A DNA stretch of 64,000 bases. Source: Vombatus ursinus. Its lineage: Eukaryota > Chordata > Mammalia > Diprotodontia > Vombatidae. The notes under the pieces are model-generated. The model was not told where the DNA came from and made no database searches. It worked only from the letters and a program-made list of their open reading frames with translations. Shown in pieces: positions 1 to 10,665 of this stretch. Each line of letters begins with the position of its first letter. Positions within the stretch are counted from its first letter, which is position 1. Position numbers and translations under genes: made by a program. The stretch is from positions 19,683,162 through 19,747,161 of the forward strand of contig NW_020954562.1 of NCBI RefSeq assembly GCF_900497805.2, read 5' to 3'.

Positions 1-800
1 AATAATTTCCTCCAACTCTTTAACTCTCTGTGAGTCTCTATGCTTCAAATATGTTTCTTGTAAACTATATATTGTTTGATTTTGCTTTGTAATCCATTCT
101 TCCTTCTTCTAATGTATAAGTGATTCATATTTATAGTTATTATTATAATTATGTTTTTCTTCCATCCTATTTTCTTACATTTCCTTTTCATTGTACCCTC
201 CTTACTAATCATTGTCAGTTTTTCCCCTTTTTACCCTTTCACTTAATCCCCATTTTATGACTGCCTTGAAAACTTAAGATTTGTTTGGCATGTGATTAAT
301 CTTTTTATAAATCTCCCTCTCTTCCTGTTCCTTTCTATTTTCCTGTAGTTTTGAATGCATTCTTACACCACACTCTTCATATACATTTGGGGAGAGGGGT
401 TTGTACCTTCTCTTGAGCAATTCAGATGAAAGTGAGCTTCAAATGACACTCATGCTACACATCTTTTCAATGGTTGTTTAAAGTTCTACTTGCACACTTA
501 TATTATGTGAGATGAATTCCCCATAGCATTATTTTCCTTTTTGATCCAAACATATCCTTTCCACCTCTCTTTCTTTTCTTCTTTCAATATCATCAGTAAC
601 ATAACCAAACTGCTATCAGGCCATTTATTTCATCCTTACTCCCTCTAAGACCTCTTATAAACTTAAGTTTCTGAAAAGATCACTTGTGTCATCCCCCTTG
701 TCCCTACCATTACAATATAAGCCTTTTATTCTTTTAAAGTCTTTGTTGAATATCTACTTGGGCTTCTCTGACATAATAATAGGTCTTTCCATTTGCTTTT
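1..800 (-). mobile_element. Old L1 fragment, antisense (ORF2 start and ORF1-ORF2 spacer)
   Basis: Read on the minus strand, the first 150 bases resemble the start of the L1 ORF2 endonuclease region: the antisense of the segment around 'caaatatgtttcttgtaaac' recurs in the sense L1 copies near 28.6 and 48.5 kb. What follows (T- and CCTT-rich, 'ctattttcctgta') resembles antisense L1 inter-ORF spacer. The copy is strongly diverged with no open frame. The left edge lies outside the window and the right edge is uncertain. Confidence 0.5.
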
Positions 801-1465
801 CACTCATTTTTGGTACTGATGCCTTACTACTTAGCAAGAAGTCAAATCTCAGATCTCATCAATAAGTGACTGGGATCAGAGTGACTTCTTCCTGAGGACT
901 ATGTCTAAGATGCCCCAAATTCTAGGAATCAGACCTTTAAATAATCTTTCCTTTAACTGAGGGAGCCATCCCTTTTCCCTTAAGCTGAAGCTCATGTACC
1001 ACTTCTAAATCAGAGTGATTTAGAGTGAGTTGTGTAGTTGTAGGGTTGATTAGTGCTGTTGGGATGGAGAAAAAGAGAGAACTGAACTGTATTACTTCCT
1101 TCTATTCCATAATTTGCACTGATCCCCCCCATTTATTTATTTATTTTTAATTAAAAAGGAGGTTTCATACTTTATGTCTTATTTAGTTAGATTGTAGAAG
1201 TTACCCTGAGTTTTTAAAGGTTATTTCAGCTCCAGAAGATCTTATCAAATTAGAAAGGCTTCAATTTTAGTACCACTTACAGATAATTCATTTGTCCCCT
1301 GAGGATTAGCTTAGCTAACTTAGTAAATGCTAATTATCAGAAGAATGGTCACCAGGGGATGGATACTTTCAACCACAGCAATGTACAAAACTATCTATTA
1401 GGGTATGGAAGGTTTTAGTTCTGCTACAGTGGTAGAAGAACTCATAAATTAAGTAAAGTCAAGAC
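801..1465. other. Unassigned, repeat-poor
   Basis: No open frame of note and no repeat I recognise, apart from a short run of seven C followed by ATTT units near 1125-1150. Confidence 0.4.
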
Positions 1466-1525
1466 AATAAGCATTTATTAAATTCTGTCTATATGTCAGG
1501 CATTGTGCTAGACACTACCTATAAA
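1466..1525 (-). mobile_element. L2 3'-end fragment
   Basis: Antisense L2 tail: the pattern 'aagcatttattaa', then a 'gtcaggcattgtgctaga' block, is the reverse complement of the L2 3' terminus that recurs through the window. It is short and old. Confidence 0.6.
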
Positions 1526-2030
1526 ACCATAGATTATTTGAAGTATTTAATGTAAATTATTAGATTTAGTAATAATGATAATTATAGATTACAAAATTTG
1601 CATTGTAATGAGATTATTATAGGCTGTGCTTGAGTTAGGTTCAATACTGAAACAATGAAAAATCCAACAGTAAACAAAAATAGACATACTTAACCATAAC
1701 AGAAAGATATTTGACAAGGATAGGCACTGAGGAAATTTCAGGTTGATTCAGCTGAGTGAAATTTCCTTGTCTGAGTTGCCCATTCTATTCTAGTTGTCTA
1801 GCAGCCAAGTATCAATGAACTCCTAGAGCACCTTATGGCTCCAGCAACATTGAATTGAAGTCAACAGCCTAAACCTTTGGTTTCCTGAGGCAAACAAGAC
1901 TTGATGATGGACTCATTACATTTTTAAGGAAAATTACCCAAACTTATGTGGAGGAAGGGTGGGGACTAGGATATTCATCCTAACACAAGCTGTGACCCAT
2001 CATACTCTTCCCTAATCATACCATATATAA
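1526..2030. other. Unassigned, contains a small hairpin
   Basis: Single-copy-looking sequence. It includes a perfect 11-bp inverted repeat (arms 1730-1740 and 1757-1767, 16-base loop). No gene or recognised repeat. Confidence 0.4.
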
Positions 2031-2181
2031 AATATTGTATATAGTTCTGTAAATTGAATTTTCTAAGTGATATCACCAAAGTGGAAGGCAATCCAGAGGG
2101 CTGAACAGAATGATAAGGACATTCAAAAATCCTGTCTTACGAGTATTGTTTGAAGGAATTGTGAATGCTCATTTTGGAGAA
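2031..2181 (+). mobile_element. CR1/L3 LINE fragment
   Basis: The order of motifs (valley around 'gcaatccagagggctga', then 'gtttgaaggaattg') matches the same stretch of the CR1-like fragment at 39.2 kb, the last part of the CR1 ORF2. It stops at a MAR1 SINE. Confidence 0.45.
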
Positions 2182-2430
2182 GGGCAGTTAAGTGGCACAG
2201 TAGATAAAGCACCAGGCCTAGAGTCAGGAAGACTCATTTTCCTGAGTTTGAATTCAGCCTCAGACACTTACTAGCTATATGACCTTGGGCAAATCAGTTA
2301 ACCCTGTTTGCCTCAGGTCGCTCATCTGTAAAAGAATGAGAGAATAAAATGTCAAACTACCCCAGTATCTTTGCCAAGAAAACCCCAACTGAGGACACAG
2401 AGAGTTGAACAGGACTGCAAAACAACTGAA
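2182..2430 (+). mobile_element. MAR1-type tRNA-derived SINE
   Basis: The tRNA-like head has A- and B-box-type sequence, the body includes 'ttactagctatatgacct', and the tail carries 'tctttgccaagaaaacccc' and ends in a CAAAACAACTGAA-type tail. The tail resembles RTE/BovB LINE 3' ends, so RTE-type machinery probably moved it. Possible degenerate duplication of ATTTTGGAGAA at both edges. It interrupts the CR1 fragment. Confidence 0.85.
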
Positions 2431-2439
2431 AGCCAATTT

Positions 2440-2565
2440 GGGAAAAGGGAAGTTTTAGGGCATAAGTTCTTCGAAGAAAGAGGCTATTTCATTTTTGTTT
2501 TGTTTACCCTGTGCCTAGAATATAGTAGGTGTTTAAGAAATACTTGTTGAGTGATTGATACAGGT
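2440..2565 (+). mobile_element. L2 3'-end fragment
   Basis: Sense L2 tail: 'cataagttcttcgaag', then 'ctgtgcctagaatatagtag', then a GATT-rich end, in the usual L2 order. Confidence 0.65.
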
Positions 2566-2634
2566 TGATACAGATTGTAGATTTCAGATTTCAGTTGCCA
2601 TGTAGAATAGAGATTATTCTTCTTGACTCTCACA

Positions 2635-2700
2635 TGAGTTAACATATGTAAAGCATTTTGGAAACTTTAGAGTACTATGTAAATGCTAGCTATTATTCTT
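2635..2700 (+). mobile_element. MIR/THER1-type SINE 3' end
   Basis: 'gtaaagcattttggaaactt' followed by 'atgtaaatgctagctatta' is the 3' end of MIR/THER1-type SINEs. The head is not recognisable. Confidence 0.55.
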
Positions 2701-3834
2701 GGCCCCAGAAAACAAAAGAAGGACCAATGAGAGGAGGGTACGATGAAGTGGATTTCAGCTCAGCATAATGAAAAATATCATTCATAATTATTAGTGTTGA
2801 CCAAAAATAGAATGGTTATCTCATGAGTAATAAGTAGTACATCAGTCAGGAGAGGTCTTTGAGCATAAGCTGGGGGACTACTTGGAAATTTTTCTAGACA
2901 GCTTGTATGATTGTCATGAGAATTGAATTAAAAGGCCTTTGCAATTCTTCTGAATGCAAATATGATGATTTTGTTTCTATTTCAACATACCAAAATATTT
3001 AGTTGCTTTTTTAATAATTCACAATAACAATTTGTTTTAAGGATCACATTACAAAATTACCTACCTTTCCCCACTTTTTGGAGGAGAAAACATCTAGAAT
3101 GCCATCCTCAGTGGTATTCTTTTTAAACTGAATTTTCTTGCCCTCCAATACTGTCTGTTGACTTCCATAACTCTGTAATCTTTTGACTGTTTTTTTTTCA
3201 AACAAAATCACATAGGGAGGAAAGTAGAATTGGAGCCATGAAAGGGTGGCTGTCTTTAATGAGCACACATGGTGTTCTGTCATAACAAATTACTCTCAGA
3301 TGCTCATGATTAACTGCTCAGCTGCTTGAATTTTGAGAGTACACTAATGTAAACCAAGCAAGCACAACAGAAAGACTGTCTATAAAATTAGTAAGCTGTT
3401 TTAATTTCATATTTATCTTTTCTTGTCAATTGTAATTTTATAACATCATATGTGCTTTCTTGCTTTTGTGAACTGAATTAAGGGTTCTTGCTAAAGAGTT
3501 TTCACTTCATAAAGCAACAATGGCATTCAAAGTGCCAAAATAAAGTGGTACAATTTAGAATTAACTTACTCCAGTTTTACTGCCAATGTTGAAACTAAAG
3601 TAGTTCCCAAGAATAGGAGATCTGGTACGTCAAAGTGCTTTGAGGTTAGCCTAAAAATTGCAATCATTGTGGCACATGGCATTTTGTTTTGAGATTCCTT
3701 CCCACTCTGAGATCTTCAGAGATTGCAAACGTACTCATGATAAACTAGAATGAGAATAAAATATCCTTTTAAATGTTTTTTCAATACTTCAAAGTTCTGT
3801 GATCTCATTGATGTAGGCAATCCCACTAACAGTA
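2701..3834. other. Unassigned; one weak exon-like open frame
   Basis: No recognised repeat. On the minus strand, 3283-3044 is open for 79 codons. Within it, about 3272-3062 lies between a weak acceptor-like TTATGACAG and a good donor-like AAAG/GTAGGT. The protein is unfamiliar to me and chance is the likelier explanation. Confidence 0.3.
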
Positions 3835-4045
3835 TTAATGTAAATCATAACTCATCCACATCTCATCCAGTGTGAGTAGTGTTTATGGCCTCCCATGATG
3901 AAGATATTTCTCTGGGATTTGTAATCCTATAAGTGCCAGTTCCACACTGAGCTATCCATCTGCTAGTCTTTGCTCTCTCTACATAACCATGCCACCTCTT
4001 TTTCCCAATCATGCATTTTAGGATGATATCTTTTATGCCTCTTTG
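3835..4045 (-). mobile_element. RTE-type LINE fragment (C-terminal part of the RT ORF)
   Basis: The minus-strand translation has the RTE/BovB C-terminal signature in order: K-K-R-W-H-G-Y-V-E-R, then R-W-I-A-Q, then N-P-R-E and S-W-E. RTE proteins normally read RWAGHVAR, RWT, PRE and RWED here. It is short, degenerate and old. RTE-type machinery would be the natural partner of the MAR1 SINEs in this window. Confidence 0.5.
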
Positions 4046-4049
4046 TATG

Positions 4050-4379
4050 CTCACAAATAATCATTAGTATAGAATATAAATGTGTTAAAGTGATTCCTTA
4101 TTAGGAATCTGTCCAAATATATTTCAGTAATTTATTCAAGTTCATAATTAGGGAGAAATTATAAAGTATGATAGATTTTATCCTTTCAATTCTGATACTT
4201 GTCATTAATTTTCTTTTTTTTCTATTTTGTTATCTACTTTTGACAAGAGAATTATAGCTTTTTTATGCTTATTGACAATAACATAGGTTTTATTTTTATC
4301 AAACTATAATTCTCAATTCAAACATCTCTCACTATTTCCCAACATATACTAAGTGAGAATATTTCCTAACTGTCCTCAG
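4050..4379. other. Unassigned AT-rich sequence
   Basis: No gene or recognisable repeat. Confidence 0.4.
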
Positions 4380-4690
4380 AATTCATCATACTCTTTCTGA
4401 TTCTCTATCTTCTTTATACTCTTTTCCCAGCTTAGAATGTCATCCTTTTCCTTTCCATCTGTGAAAGTTCAGCCCATCCTTCAAAGCTGAATTCTTTCTC
4501 AATGCCTTCACAATGTTTCTTCTTACAACTCCATTCATACTGATTTTCCCCTTCTCTGAATTGCTATTGTACCTATAGTTCTTTGAACAAACTTTATCCT
4601 TTAATAATTTTCTAATTGTTTCACTTTTGTTAGTTTTCTCTTACTAGTTAGACTAAGTTTCTTCAGGTAAGAGATTTTATCTTATATTTC
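4380..4690 (+). mobile_element. L2 fragment, sense
   Basis: Contains the L2 run around 'catccttcaaagctgaattc', then a 'gccttcacaatgtttc' block, matching the part of L2 upstream of its tail. Diverged. Confidence 0.5.
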
Positions 4691-4790
4691 TCTTAAACTT
4701 AACCAATCGATCAATCAACAAGCATATATTAAATGCTTACTTTATATTAAGCCTTGTGCTTGGCACCAAAGAGACAATGACTAAAGCAAT
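4690..4790 (-). mobile_element. L2 3'-end fragment, antisense
   Basis: GATCAATCAACAAGCAT, then a 'ccttgtgcttggca' block, gives the reversed L2 tail. It abuts the preceding sense L2 tail-to-tail, so these are two separate copies. Confidence 0.55.
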
Positions 4791-5599
4791 GTAGCCAATG
4801 TTATCTTAAACTAATCCCAAAATCTTCAATGTTCCCAAGCTTCTCCTTCTCATCTTTTTTAACATAATCTTTTCCCCCTAATTCTGTTATATGGAACATC
4901 ATAGCTTAAATGAAGAAAAATTACATGGAAGATATTGCAAAATTTACCCAATATGCTTTTTCACCGACTTGATTTTCTTCTTCTATTAAACCCTGGGCCA
5001 AATTTATTTCCCAACTTTAGCAGTTGTACAAGATATATTTACTAGTAGATAAAATTAATAGATTGTCCATTCATTGGTAAGGAATTTCTTCCCATTCCAT
5101 GCATCTTTTCATGATGATATTCAATTGATCATTGAATAAAATTATCTCTGTGATTACATCAGTCATGGAATGTATATCAACTTACAATATCCATAGGAGA
5201 CATTTTGTTTTAGGAGAACTCTTAAGGCTGTGCTTTCCTGTGCTGAAACAATTTTTAAAAATCAACAAATGATAGAGTGATCTCCTGTAATCTTTATCTT
5301 TCAGCCAATAGTAAGACAGTTCTACTATAGAAAATTGTCTCTAAGAGTCTGATTTCTTTTCACACATAATTTTTCTGACAACAGATGAACACACTTTGTT
5401 TTTACTCAACAGGTACTTCCAAACCCTTCCCAAAATCTTCCCTAAAATGAATTTTAATAAGAGTCTTCTACTCTTTTAATGTATCAGTTATTTATAGAAA
5501 GGGTTTCCCAACCTGGCTTAACCTATGAAATTGACCAGCTTCCCAGCGCTGACTGTCTACATTGCCATAGTCACTGTGCATATTGTTCTCTTACCTCTG
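4791..5599. other. Unassigned AT-rich sequence
   Basis: No open frame or repeat recognised with confidence. Confidence 0.35.
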
Positions 5600-6574
5600 C
5601 ATTCTTCAGTCTTTATCACTGGTTGAATTTTGTCTTGGACCTTTAGCATCTAATTTGTTGATTGATCCTGTGCTTAACCTTTTTCATGATAAATAATGCT
5701 ACTATTGATATTTTGTATATTTCAGTCATTTCTTGTTTTGTGAAACATAAATTACTATGTACATATTAGGTTATTATTATTATTTCTATTTCTTTGCCAA
5801 TAAAGTATTCCTAGGTATAGTCCAGTAAGGGAATTGCTAGTAAAAGTGCATAAAAATTAAAAAAATTCATTTTTTTTGTAAATTCACAATCCTATTCCAG
5901 AAGAACTGAATAAATTCATAGCTTCATTAGCAGTGCATTGATGTACCTGCCTTTCCTCAACTTCTCCAAAAATGAGTTAACAAATAATTTATCATCTTTA
6001 CTGGCTAGGGTATACTAGCAATTTTCCAAATATATTTAAACAAAGATCTATTTCCTATAATTAGAATATTATGATTATACTTTTTAAAACTATAATGACA
6101 TTCTCTTTCCTAAAATCATATTTAATATTTTAGCAACAATATTCATTGCTGATATTGGTCTATAGTTTTATTTATTTCTTTAATCTCTCTCCAATTTGGG
6201 AATTAGGGCCATATTTCTACCATAGAAGGTGAGTAATTTAGTTAGCACAGTTATTTATTTTTTAATAGCTGGCAAAATAAACCTGTGAATCCAGAAAACA
6301 AACTAGGATTGTATAACTTTGGAAGTGCATTAATGACTTACTCAAATTCTTTTCTGAGTTTGGGTTTTGTTGGTACACTATTTTTGATTTTTTTGAGAAT
6401 TTAGTTAATTTATAAATATGTTGATTCTATTTAAGTTTTGGCATATATAACTTGTTATAGTAGCTATTGATAATTTTCTTCTTTCTCTTTTCTCATTAAC
6501 TTAGAATTTGTATGTTCCACTTTTAATCATATAATTTAGTTTTCCCTTGTCTTAAAAAAAAAACTTTTCAAGAT
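5600..6574 (-). mobile_element. Old L1, antisense, ORF2 C-terminal to RT part (right of HAL1-A it resumes)
   Basis: On the minus strand this runs from the late ORF2 region (the 'ctagtaaaagtgc' stretch near 5840 corresponds to the pocket near 24.9 kb) back into the RT (around 'gatattggtctatagtttt' at 6150 and 'aaacctgtgaatcc' at 6280). It is heavily mutated and clearly older than the HAL1 inserted in it. The same L1 appears to continue at 9539-10580. Confidence 0.55.
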
Positions 6575-6948
6575 ATATTGTTTTGATAGTATAGGGGGGC
6601 AAAGCCAAGAAGGTGGAGTAAAAGCAGTGATTTGCTTGAACTCTCCCCCAATATCCTCCAAATACCTGTAAAAATGACTCTAAACAAATTCTACAGCAGC
6701 AGAACCCAAAAAAAGATTGAGTGAAACAAATATTCAGTCAAGACAACCTGGATGGTTGATTAGAAAGTCTATTGTGATGGCCTGGGAGAGAAACGCAGTT
6801 CAACATCAGCACACAGGCAAAGACCAGGCCTCAGTAAACCTGGAGAAAGACTCAGGGGACTGAATCACAGGCAGCTGTGGTGGTTTCCAGACTTCTCAAC
6901 CCACAAATGCCAAAGACAACTTAGAAGATCAGCAGGAAAAGTCTGTGA

Positions 6949-7290
6949 TTGTGTGGTGAGAGAGAAGCTTGGTCCCAGCCCCAGTTCTGGTGTAGCCCCA
7001 AAGCAATGGCTGCTTCCCAAGCTTCTGGCCCACAGACTGAGAGGCAATCAAGTGGTTACTCAAAGGGGGATTGCAGGGATCTCTTTGTTGGTGCTAAGGC
7101 AGAATTCTCTTGCTTTGCCTGTACTTGGATCTGGGTCATAGTTTTGGGTGGCTATCCTGGGGTAAGAAGGAGCACTGGTATGGTTGAGCTTATAGTGGTG
7201 GTGGAGAATGAATCCTCCTCACAGTTACAAGGCAGAAAAGAGTGCTTGTGGTCACTCATAGACCAGAGGAAAGGCCAGGAAAGGAGTTAA
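6949..7290 (+). pseudogene. Leader open frame of HAL1-A, homologous to the 128-codon frame of HAL1-B
   Basis: Two overlapping frames (6953-7141 and 6949-7290) together match the uninterrupted frame of HAL1-B at 44865-45251. The first carries HRLRGNQVV and IAGISLLVLRQ; the second carries GVRRST, ECLWSLID and GQERS. A two-base difference near 7139 separates the frames here. Whether the frame is ever translated is unknown. Confidence 0.4.
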
Positions 7291-7442
7291 CACCTCACCC
7301 TTGGAAGAACTGAAAACTTTCAGGTCCCTAGAAGTATCTCTGAAAACAGCTGCACAAAATCCCTGAAGCTTGGGACAGTACATTCTCCACATGAGAAGTA
7401 GACCCCTACCAAGAGTTTAAACTCAAGTAATTGGCTGTGATC

Positions 7443-8532
7443 ATGAACAAACTACACAAAAAAAGTCAGCACATAGAATCTTTGTTTGGTGACAAAGAAA
7501 ATCAAAACATACAACCAGAAGAAGATAACAAAGTCAAAGTTTCTACATCCAAAGCCTTGAAGAAAAATATAAATCAGTCCCAGGCCATGGACGAGCTCAA
7601 AAAGGATTTTGAGAAGCAAGTAAAAGAAGTAGAGGAAAAACTGGGAAGAGAAATGAGAGTGATGCAAGAAAATCATGAAAAACAAGTCAACAGCTTGCTT
7701 AAGGAGACCCAAAAAATTACTCAAGAAAATAACACCTTAAAAAATAGCCTAACCCAAATGGCAAAAGAGGTTCAAAAAGCCAATGAGGAGAAGAATGTCT
7801 TTTAAGACATTTAAGCAGAACTGGCCAAATGGAAAAGGAAGTACAAAAGCTCACTGAAGAAAATACTTCCTTAAAAATTAGAATGGAGCAATTGGAAGTT
7901 AGTGACTTTATGAGAAATCAAGACATTGTAAAAACAAAAGCAAAAAAATGAAAAAATAGAAAACAATGTGAAATATCTATGAAAAAACAATTGACCTGGA
8001 AAATAGATCCAAGAGAGATAATTTAAAAATTATTTGACTATCTGAAAACCATGATTAAAAAAAAGAATCTAGATACCATCTTTCAAGAGATTATCGAAGA
8101 AAATGGCCCTGATATTTTAGAACCAGAGGGTAAAATAGAAATGGAAAGAATCCATCAGTCACCTTCTGAAAGAGATCCCCAAAGGAAAACTCTTAGGAAT
8201 ATTGTAGCCAAATTCCAGAGTCCCCAGGTCAAGGAGAAAATATTACAAGCAGCCAGAAAGCAACAATTCAAGTATTGTGGAAACACAAACAGGATAATAT
8301 AGGATTTAGCAGTTTCTACATTAAGGGACTAGAGGGCTTGAAATATGATATTCCAGATGGCAAAGGAGATAGGATTACAACCAAGAATCACCTACCCAGC
8401 AGAACTGAGTATAATCACTCAGGGGAAAAATAGAAATTCAGTGAAATAGAGGACTTTCAAGCATTCTTGATGAAAAGACCAGAGCTGATTAGAAAATTTG
8501 ACTTTCAAATACAAGACTCAAGAGAAGCATGA
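7443..8532 (+). pseudogene. HAL1-A ORF1 (L1 ORF1p-like RNA-binding protein), decayed
   Basis: L1 ORF1 proteins form coiled-coil trimers that coat their RNA and act as nucleic-acid chaperones. Here the first part (7443-7805) encodes a charged N-terminus and a long coiled coil (MDELKKDFEKQVKEVEEKLG onward). After frame breaks near 7805 and beyond, the RRM and C-terminal domain are still legible at 8051-8302 (IFQEIIEENGPDILEPEGKI; NIVAKFQSPQVKEKILQAAR). The original stop is the TGA at about 8530. The full frame would be about 362 codons, in the usual size range for mammalian ORF1p. The start was chosen by homology to 45335. Confidence 0.75.
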
Positions 8533-9538
8533 AGAGATAAACAGGAAAGAGAAACCATAAGGGACTTATTAAGGTTGAACTGTTTATATTCCTACATGGA
8601 AAGATGATATTTGTAACTCATGAGACCTTTGTCAGGATTAGGGTAGTTGGAGGGGTAAAATACATGTATGGATAGATTGATAGATAGAGAGCACAGGGTG
8701 AGTTGAAGATGAATGAGTAATAATAAAAGAGAGCAAAATTAAGAGGTGAGAGAGGATTATGCTGGGAGAAGGAGAAAGGGAGAGGTAGAATGGGGTAAAT
8801 TATCTCACATAAAACAGACAAGAAAAGGCTTTACAGTGGAGGGGAAGTGGGGGAAGGTGAGATGGAATGAGTGAATCTTATTCTCATAGGATTTGGCTTA
8901 AGAAGGGATTAACAGACACATTTAATTGGGTATGGAAATCTATCTTACCCTACAGGAAAATGGGGAAGGAGGGCACAAGAGAGCAGGGGGAAGATGGAGG
9001 GGGGACAGATTGAGGGAGGGGGTAATCAGAAGCAAACACTTCTAAGGAGGGACAGAGTCAAAAGGGAGAATAGAATAAATGGGGGCAGGATAGGATGAAG
9101 GGATATATAGTTAGTTTTTCACAGTATTACTACTATGGAAGTGTTTTGCACGATTACACAAGCATCACCTGTATCAAGTTGCTTGCCTTTTCAATGAGGG
9201 TGGATGGGGAGGAAGGAAGGGAGAAAATTTGGAATCCAAAGTTTTAAAAACAAATGTTAAAAATTGTTTTCACATGCAACTGTGAAATAAGATATACAGG
9301 CAACGGAGTAGAGAAATCTATCCTGCCCTACAGGAAAATAGAAGAGGAAGGGAATAAGAGAAGGGCGGGGAGATAAAAGGGAGGGCAGATTAGGGGAAAG
9401 GGTATTCAGAATGCATGCTATCCTGGGGTTGGGGGAGGGACAAGATGGGGAGAAAATTTGGAGCTCAAAATCTTGTGGAAGTGAATGTTGAAAACTAAAA
9501 ATAAATACATTAATGAATCTTTAATAAATATTGTTTTG

Positions 9539-10580
9539 TTAATGATTTCATTTTTGCACTAATCTTTCCTTTAATTTTTATAATTTTAGTATTTGTGTTA
9601 CTTTTGTCATATACTTGCTGATATCTTAGAGTTTTAAATGTAAATCCTCTACAAATTAGTTTTACCTTTCTTTTGTTATTATAAGCTTTTAGAGATATGG
9701 GTTTCCCCTCAAAGTTCTGTTTACAAAAGATTCCATAAATATTTATATTTATCATTATTTACATTTTCTTTAATATTATGATTTATTGGAGCTACAATTT
9801 TTCTGTGTCATTCATGCTTTCGAATAATAATACTATGTGATATCTATTTCTCTGGTTTTATTTCTATTTTCCTATTCATTAATAATTTTAATGCAGCACC
9901 TTTTATAAAACTTGTTTAATATTTTAGCTTTCCTATACTTATTTATGAATTTTTTATCCATATAACTTTAAATTCCCATCTCATGCAATATAGACATACT
10001 TCTATTGTTAATTATCTACTGTTAATTATTACTTTAATTATCAGAAAGTCTTATTATGCCTAACTTTTCTGAGACTGCTTATATACATTATTCTTTTTTT
10101 GTAAGATTCATCTATTTGAAAGTTGCACATGGAAGAAGCCTAAATTGTCTTACTATCTACATCATTTTGTAGTTGTTAGTCTATTTTTTTCCCTCTAAGA
10201 ATCCTGATGGCCAGCCATTTAGTGAATACTTATTAAAAACTTACATTGTTTCATTATCTACAAAGTATACAGAAATAATGAAGTTTCCTTGGTTATCTTT
10301 TTTTGATGGTATTTATTTTTGTAGTTTTCTAAAAACATGATTGTTGCTCCTGTTTTTATTCAGGTGAAGCAGAATAATTAAACTCCAACCTGTTATTTTA
10401 ACTTTATATGAACTTTTAAATTCAAAGTGGTTTTTTTACTTATGAAGAAAAATGTTGGATTTTATTTTTTTTACTTCATTCTGCAAGTCTCTTCTATTTT
10501 GGAGGTGAATGCATACCTTTATGGCTTTTACATTTATGATTATTTTTTCTCTCCATAAAATTTTATTAAATTACCTTTTT
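9539..10580 (-). mobile_element. Old L1, antisense, continuation towards ORF2 N-terminus
   Basis: Antisense L1 resumes after HAL1-A: a stretch around 'aagcttttagagatatggg' (9686) has the form of antisense L1 sequence between endonuclease and RT. Farther right the match fades, and the last 500 bp are assigned only by continuity. Confidence 0.4.
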
Positions 10581-10599
10581 AAAAAAAGAAAGTAAGAGA

Positions 10600-10665
10600 G
10601 GTAGTGGAGCGAAGGAAGGAGGAAAGGAAGGAAGGAAAGAATGAAGGGAAGAATGAAGGAAGGAA
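10600..10665. repeat. (GAAG)n-type imperfect microsatellite
   Basis: A purine-rich run of GGAA/GAAG units with several interruptions. Confidence 0.85.

Larger units (their letters stand above)
6575..9538 (+). mobile_element. HAL1-A: ORF1-only L1 (half-L1), nearly full-length, with target-site duplication
   Basis: The element body is about 6594-9527. It starts with GGGGGGCAAAGCCAAGAAGG, has an 850-bp leader, one ORF1 (7443-8532), then an A/G-rich non-coding 3' region and an A-rich end; no ORF2 sequence is present. A near-copy lies at 44476-47401 with the same start, order and end, which shows this is a family rather than a one-off deletion. Flanks 6575-6588 and 9528-9541 match 13 of 14 (ATATTGTTTTGATA versus ATATTGTTTTGTTA), the expected target-site duplication. 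It interrupts an old antisense L1. Mobility would have needed L1 enzymes in trans. Confidence 0.85.
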
